Source: Chitinophaga pinensis
GTDB taxonomy: Bacteria; Bacteroidota; Bacteroidia; Chitinophagales; Chitinophagaceae
Assembly: GCA_945872805.1 (NCBI GenBank)
Contig: CAMCBE010000069.1
Span: 1 to 8,369, forward strand
Length of the DNA: 8,369 nt
Direction of reading: 5' to 3'
A program made the position numbers and the translations under genes. The notes under the pieces were generated by a model that saw only the letters and a program-made list of their open reading frames with translations, was not told the origin of the DNA and did no database searches. Below, one piece after another: positions 6,267 to 8,369 of the stretch. Position 1 is the first letter of the stretch. Each line of letters opens with the position of its first letter.

Positions 6267-7502
6267 TCAGCTATGCAATTCGATGATTCCTTGTTTCGCT
6301 GCGCGCGCTGCAGGAAACCAAGATGCAGTTATACCGATTAGAAACACAGTACTTACTACGGCAATAAAATCTGTGGTGACTAGTTTCACTGGATAATAAT
6401 CTATGAGGAATGAAGCGCCCTGCAATGGAACTAACTTATAAGTTACTTGTAGGTAATATATAAGTAGTGATAAAACTATACCGCTAGCTGTCCCAATAAA
6501 AGCCAATAGTACACCTTCCGCTAAAAATATTTTTCGAATAACGCCACTATCTGCCCCCATCGCTTGTAAGATTTGAATATCCTTTTTCTTTTCAAGAACT
6601 AGCATACTCAGTGCACCAATCATATTGAATGCAGCCACAATTAGTATGAGCGAAAAAATACCATAAATAGCAAACTTCTCTAATCGTATTGTAGCGTATA
6701 AAGTCTTGTTCTGTTCATAACGATCTTCAATAAGATAGCCAGCACCCAAGACATCCGCAATACTCTTTTTTATTTCAGCTACCTTATTATAATTGGCAAC
6801 ACTCAATTCTACATAACTATATTCATCCTTTGAGTAATTTAAATAGGATTTCATAAACCCCAAATCTGTAAACACGAATTTATTATCGAACTCACTCTGT
6901 ATCGCAAAACTTCCCCTTGGATAAGCTGATGCCACACTCAACGCTTCTAATGGATTCGTAGGAAGTGAAGTTCCTTTTTTAGGTAAATAAACTGAGATTG
7001 GAAATAAAGACCTATCAGATACTATTCCCAAGGCCTGCTCCACACCGACACCCAATACTAATCCCGGTTTCTCTGACGTTCCTGTATTAAAATTCCCTCT
7101 ATATAGTTGCCCAGACACTCCAGACACCGCAACATATTGACTGTCTACTCCTTTGAGATTAACAATTGTCTGAAGCGACTCATTTTGCAGCAATGCTTTT
7201 TCTTCAATCCCCAATGAAACAGCCTGAACTCCGGATTTATTTCTAATCAGATGAAATTGAGCCTCACTCAAAACCAACACTTTCCCTTTAGCTGGCCTGA
7301 TTTTTATATCGGCATAGTAAGATGAGTAAAGAGACTTAACTAACGATTCAAACCCATTGAATGCACTCAAAATAATAATCAAAGAAGCAGTGCCCACAAT
7401 GATTGCACTAACACTTACCCAAGAAATAATATTGATGGCATTAGTGGATTTTTTTGCTTTAAAATACCGCCAAGAAAATGTTGAAATCTGAGAAAAGTTC
7501 AT
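6267..7502 (-). CDS. LolC/LolE-type ABC transporter permease (FtsX/MacB fold)
   Basis: An inner-membrane permease of the lipoprotein-releasing (LolCDE) type, which with an ATPase extracts lipoproteins or related substrates from the inner membrane. The 411 residues match LolC/E length. The layout is one N-terminal helix (about 28-48, ending in LSAFNGFE), a large periplasmic domain (about 50-275), then three helices (about 278-302, 329-351 and 377-397). The FtsX-type cytoplasmic coupling region is EKKKDIQILQAMGADSGVIR (304-323), and the chain ends near PAARAAKQ (397-404). The N-terminal FSWRYFKAKKSTNAINIISWV resembles LolC/E starts. Its ATG touches the rbfA stop codon (TAGATG), so translation is probably coupled to rbfA. 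The ATPase (LolD) is not in the window. Substrate specificity, and LolC versus LolE identity, cannot be decided; Bacteroidota often have a single such permease type. Confidence 0.85.
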   Translation of the reverse strand: MNFSQISTFSWRYFKAKKSTNAINIISWVSVSAIIVGTASLIIILSAFNGFESLVKSLYSSYYADIKIRPAKGKVLVLSEAQFHLIRNKSGVQAVSLGIEEKALLQNESLQTIVNLKGVDSQYVAVSGVSGQLYRGNFNTGTSEKPGLVLGVGVEQALGIVSDRSLFPISVYLPKKGTSLPTNPLEALSVASAYPRGSFAIQSEFDNKFVFTDLGFMKSYLNYSKDEYSYVELSVANYNKVAEIKKSIADVLGAGYLIEDRYEQNKTLYATIRLEKFAIYGIFSLILIVAAFNMIGALSMLVLEKKKDIQILQAMGADSGVIRKIFLAEGVLLAFIGTASGIVLSLLIYYLQVTYKLVPLQGASFLIDYYPVKLVTTDFIAVVSTVFLIGITASWFPAARAAKQGIIELHS

Positions 7503-7862
7503 CTATTTTTTTTCTTCGTTTATTTTCTTAAAGAGCTCCTCCATTTTGAACACATAATCTAATGTATCGTCTAAATAAAATTTCAAAACAGGAATACGCC
7601 TTAGTTGCTGTTTCACACGAAGTCCTAACAATCGCTTGATCTCTCCTGTACGATCTTCAATTCGTCCAATCAATGCAGTGGCATCTTTAACTTGAAATAG
7701 ACTTAAGTATATTCTCGCCTCGAGTAGATCTGGAGTAATCTTAACTTTAGAGATAGACACCATGCCTCCATCTACCATATTTAGTCCCATACGCAAAAAG
7801 ATATCATTCATCTCCTCGAGAATAACACCGGCCACCTGTTTCTGTCTTTTACTTTCTTCCAT
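7503..7862 (-). CDS. rbfA: 30S ribosome-binding factor RbfA
   Basis: RbfA binds the immature 30S subunit near the 5' end of 16S rRNA and helps late maturation, especially in the cold. The 119 residues match the small KH-fold family (about 110-135). Supporting features are the first helix with KQVAGVILEEMNDIF (8-22), the strand segment VSISKVKITPDLLEARIYLS (35-54), and LRRIPVLKFYLDDTLDYVFK (87-106), equivalent to the family's R-x-x-P-x-L-x-F-x-x-D motif, followed by a helix with a Lys/Glu-rich tail. The ATG at 7860-7862 fits the family N-terminus. It is the first gene of a two-gene unit with the LolC/E-type permease, with no gap between stop and start. It diverges from the ABC exporter across 74 bp. 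No exact TAnnTTTG element was found for it; TAATTTTA at 7884-7891 (minus strand) is one base off. Confidence 0.93.
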   Translation of the reverse strand: MEESKRQKQVAGVILEEMNDIFLRMGLNMVDGGMVSISKVKITPDLLEARIYLSLFQVKDATALIGRIEDRTGEIKRLLGLRVKQQLRRIPVLKFYLDDTLDYVFKMEELFKKINEEKK

Positions 7863-7893
7863 AATGATTGGGGTTGATGGATGTAAAATTAGT

Positions 7894-7901
7894 TACTTTT
7901 G
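7894..7901 (+). promoter_or_regulatory. Candidate -7 promoter element for the ABC exporter gene
   Basis: TACTTTTG matches TAnnTTTG exactly, 35 nt before the ATG at 7937. TTG triplets at 7868-7870 and 7874-7876 lie 23 and 17 nt upstream, either side of the usual 19-21 spacing. The predicted leader contains a small hairpin, AACAG-GGTT-CTGTT (7918-7931), ending 5 nt before the ATG. That hairpin could affect translation, or be chance. Confidence 0.4.
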
Positions 7902-7936
7902 AAGCTAATTAATAAAAAACAGGGTTCTGTTCCGAA

Positions 7937-8369
7937 ATGAAAAGTTTGCATATTATTTTTTCATACATAAAGAAGTATCCAAAGCTTGTTTTGGGGTACT
8001 TTAGTCTAAACATCCTTTCGGCTATTTTTTCGCTGATTTCCCTGGCTATGCTAACGCCTTTCCTAACCTTAATATTTGGACTTCAAGACCAAGGCGGCTT
8101 CAAAAAGTCGAGCTTCAATTTAGGTGTGTTAACCAATACACTGTATGCTTCGTTAGAAGAAATGACGCTAACTTCAGAAGGAAAAATCAAGGCACTTGCC
8201 ATTATTTGCAGTATAGTTGTCATGGCCATCGTTTTAAAAAACATCTTTCTATACTGCTCATTGTATGTATTAACGCCAATTCGAAATAATATCATCAATG
8301 ATATGAGAACAGATATGTTCAGTAAAATACTTCAACTACCTGTTGGCTTTTTTAACGATCAGCGCAAGG
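7937..8369 (+). CDS. MsbA-like ABC exporter, N-terminal membrane domain (cut by window edge)
   Basis: An ORF starts at ATG 7937-7939 and stays open for 144 codons to the window edge. The fragment has the N-terminus of an ABC exporter half-transporter: a cytoplasmic elbow with YIKKYPKLVLGYFSLNIL (10-27), a first membrane helix (about 17-48), a short outside segment (about 50-80), a second helix (about 84-112), then VLTPIRNNIINDMRTDMFSK (111-130) and ILQLPVGFFNDQRK (131-144). The last piece is the typical first coupling-helix region (LP-x-x-FF-x-x-x-x-x-G) of type IV ABC exporters such as MsbA. The nucleotide-binding domain is expected beyond the edge and is not seen. The cargo may be lipid A/LPS by analogy with MsbA, but multidrug or peptide exporters share this N-terminus. 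It diverges from rbfA. Confidence 0.8.
   Translation, partial: MKSLHIIFSYIKKYPKLVLGYFSLNILSAIFSLISLAMLTPFLTLIFGLQDQGGFKKSSFNLGVLTNTLYASLEEMTLTSEGKIKALAIICSIVVMAIVLKNIFLYCSLYVLTPIRNNIINDMRTDMFSKILQLPVGFFNDQRK

Noticed and set aside
8083..8298. 71-codon minus-strand ORF inside the ABC exporter gene
   Set aside because: The plus-strand frame gives a clear ABC-exporter membrane domain. The antisense frame has mirrored hydrophobic content but no recognisable motif.

Overview
The window looks like a chromosomal housekeeping segment from a member of the Bacteroidota. Three things point there: the style of the proteins (DXS, ScpA, the WecA-type transferase and the rbfA–permease pair), AT-rich spacers without clear Shine-Dalgarno sequences, and several spacers carrying the TAnnTTTG -7 promoter element typical of that phylum. 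A Cytophagales- or Chitinophagales-like bacterium would fit, but I cannot fix the order from sequence alone. I see no mobile element, CRISPR array, tRNA, rRNA or phage gene.

Layout from left to right. Positions 1-120 (-) are the N-terminus of a probable LytS/YehU-type membrane sensor kinase that runs off the left edge. It diverges from dxs (429-2354, +; isoprenoid precursor synthesis) across a spacer of about 300 bp. dxs converges on and overlaps scpA (2344-3123, -; chromosome condensation), whose start codon is GTG. Upstream of scpA on the same strand are frr (3297-3860; ribosome recycling) and a WecA/TagO-like polyprenyl-phosphate sugar-phosphate transferase (3927-5069; start of surface glycan assembly). 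A 361-bp spacer with a strong terminator-like hairpin separates that gene from a divergent gene for the N-terminal half of a split transketolase (5431-6264, +). The transketolase gene ends 2 bp from the 3' end of a LolC/E-type permease gene (6267-7502, -), which directly abuts rbfA (7503-7862, -; 30S maturation). rbfA diverges from an MsbA-like ABC exporter (7937 onward, +) cut by the right edge.

Functionally this is a mix: two thiamine-diphosphate enzymes (DXS and half a transketolase), two ribosome-cycle factors (RRF and RbfA), one SMC-complex subunit, and three envelope functions (glycan lipid carrier, lipoprotein-type permease, ABC exporter). It does not read as one pathway or one operon.

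I find no convincing new multi-gene system. The points most worth a second look are the wecA–transketolase spacer, where a 13-bp perfect hairpin sits between two divergent genes so no flanking gene needs a terminator there, and the transketolase N-half with no C-terminal partner beside it.
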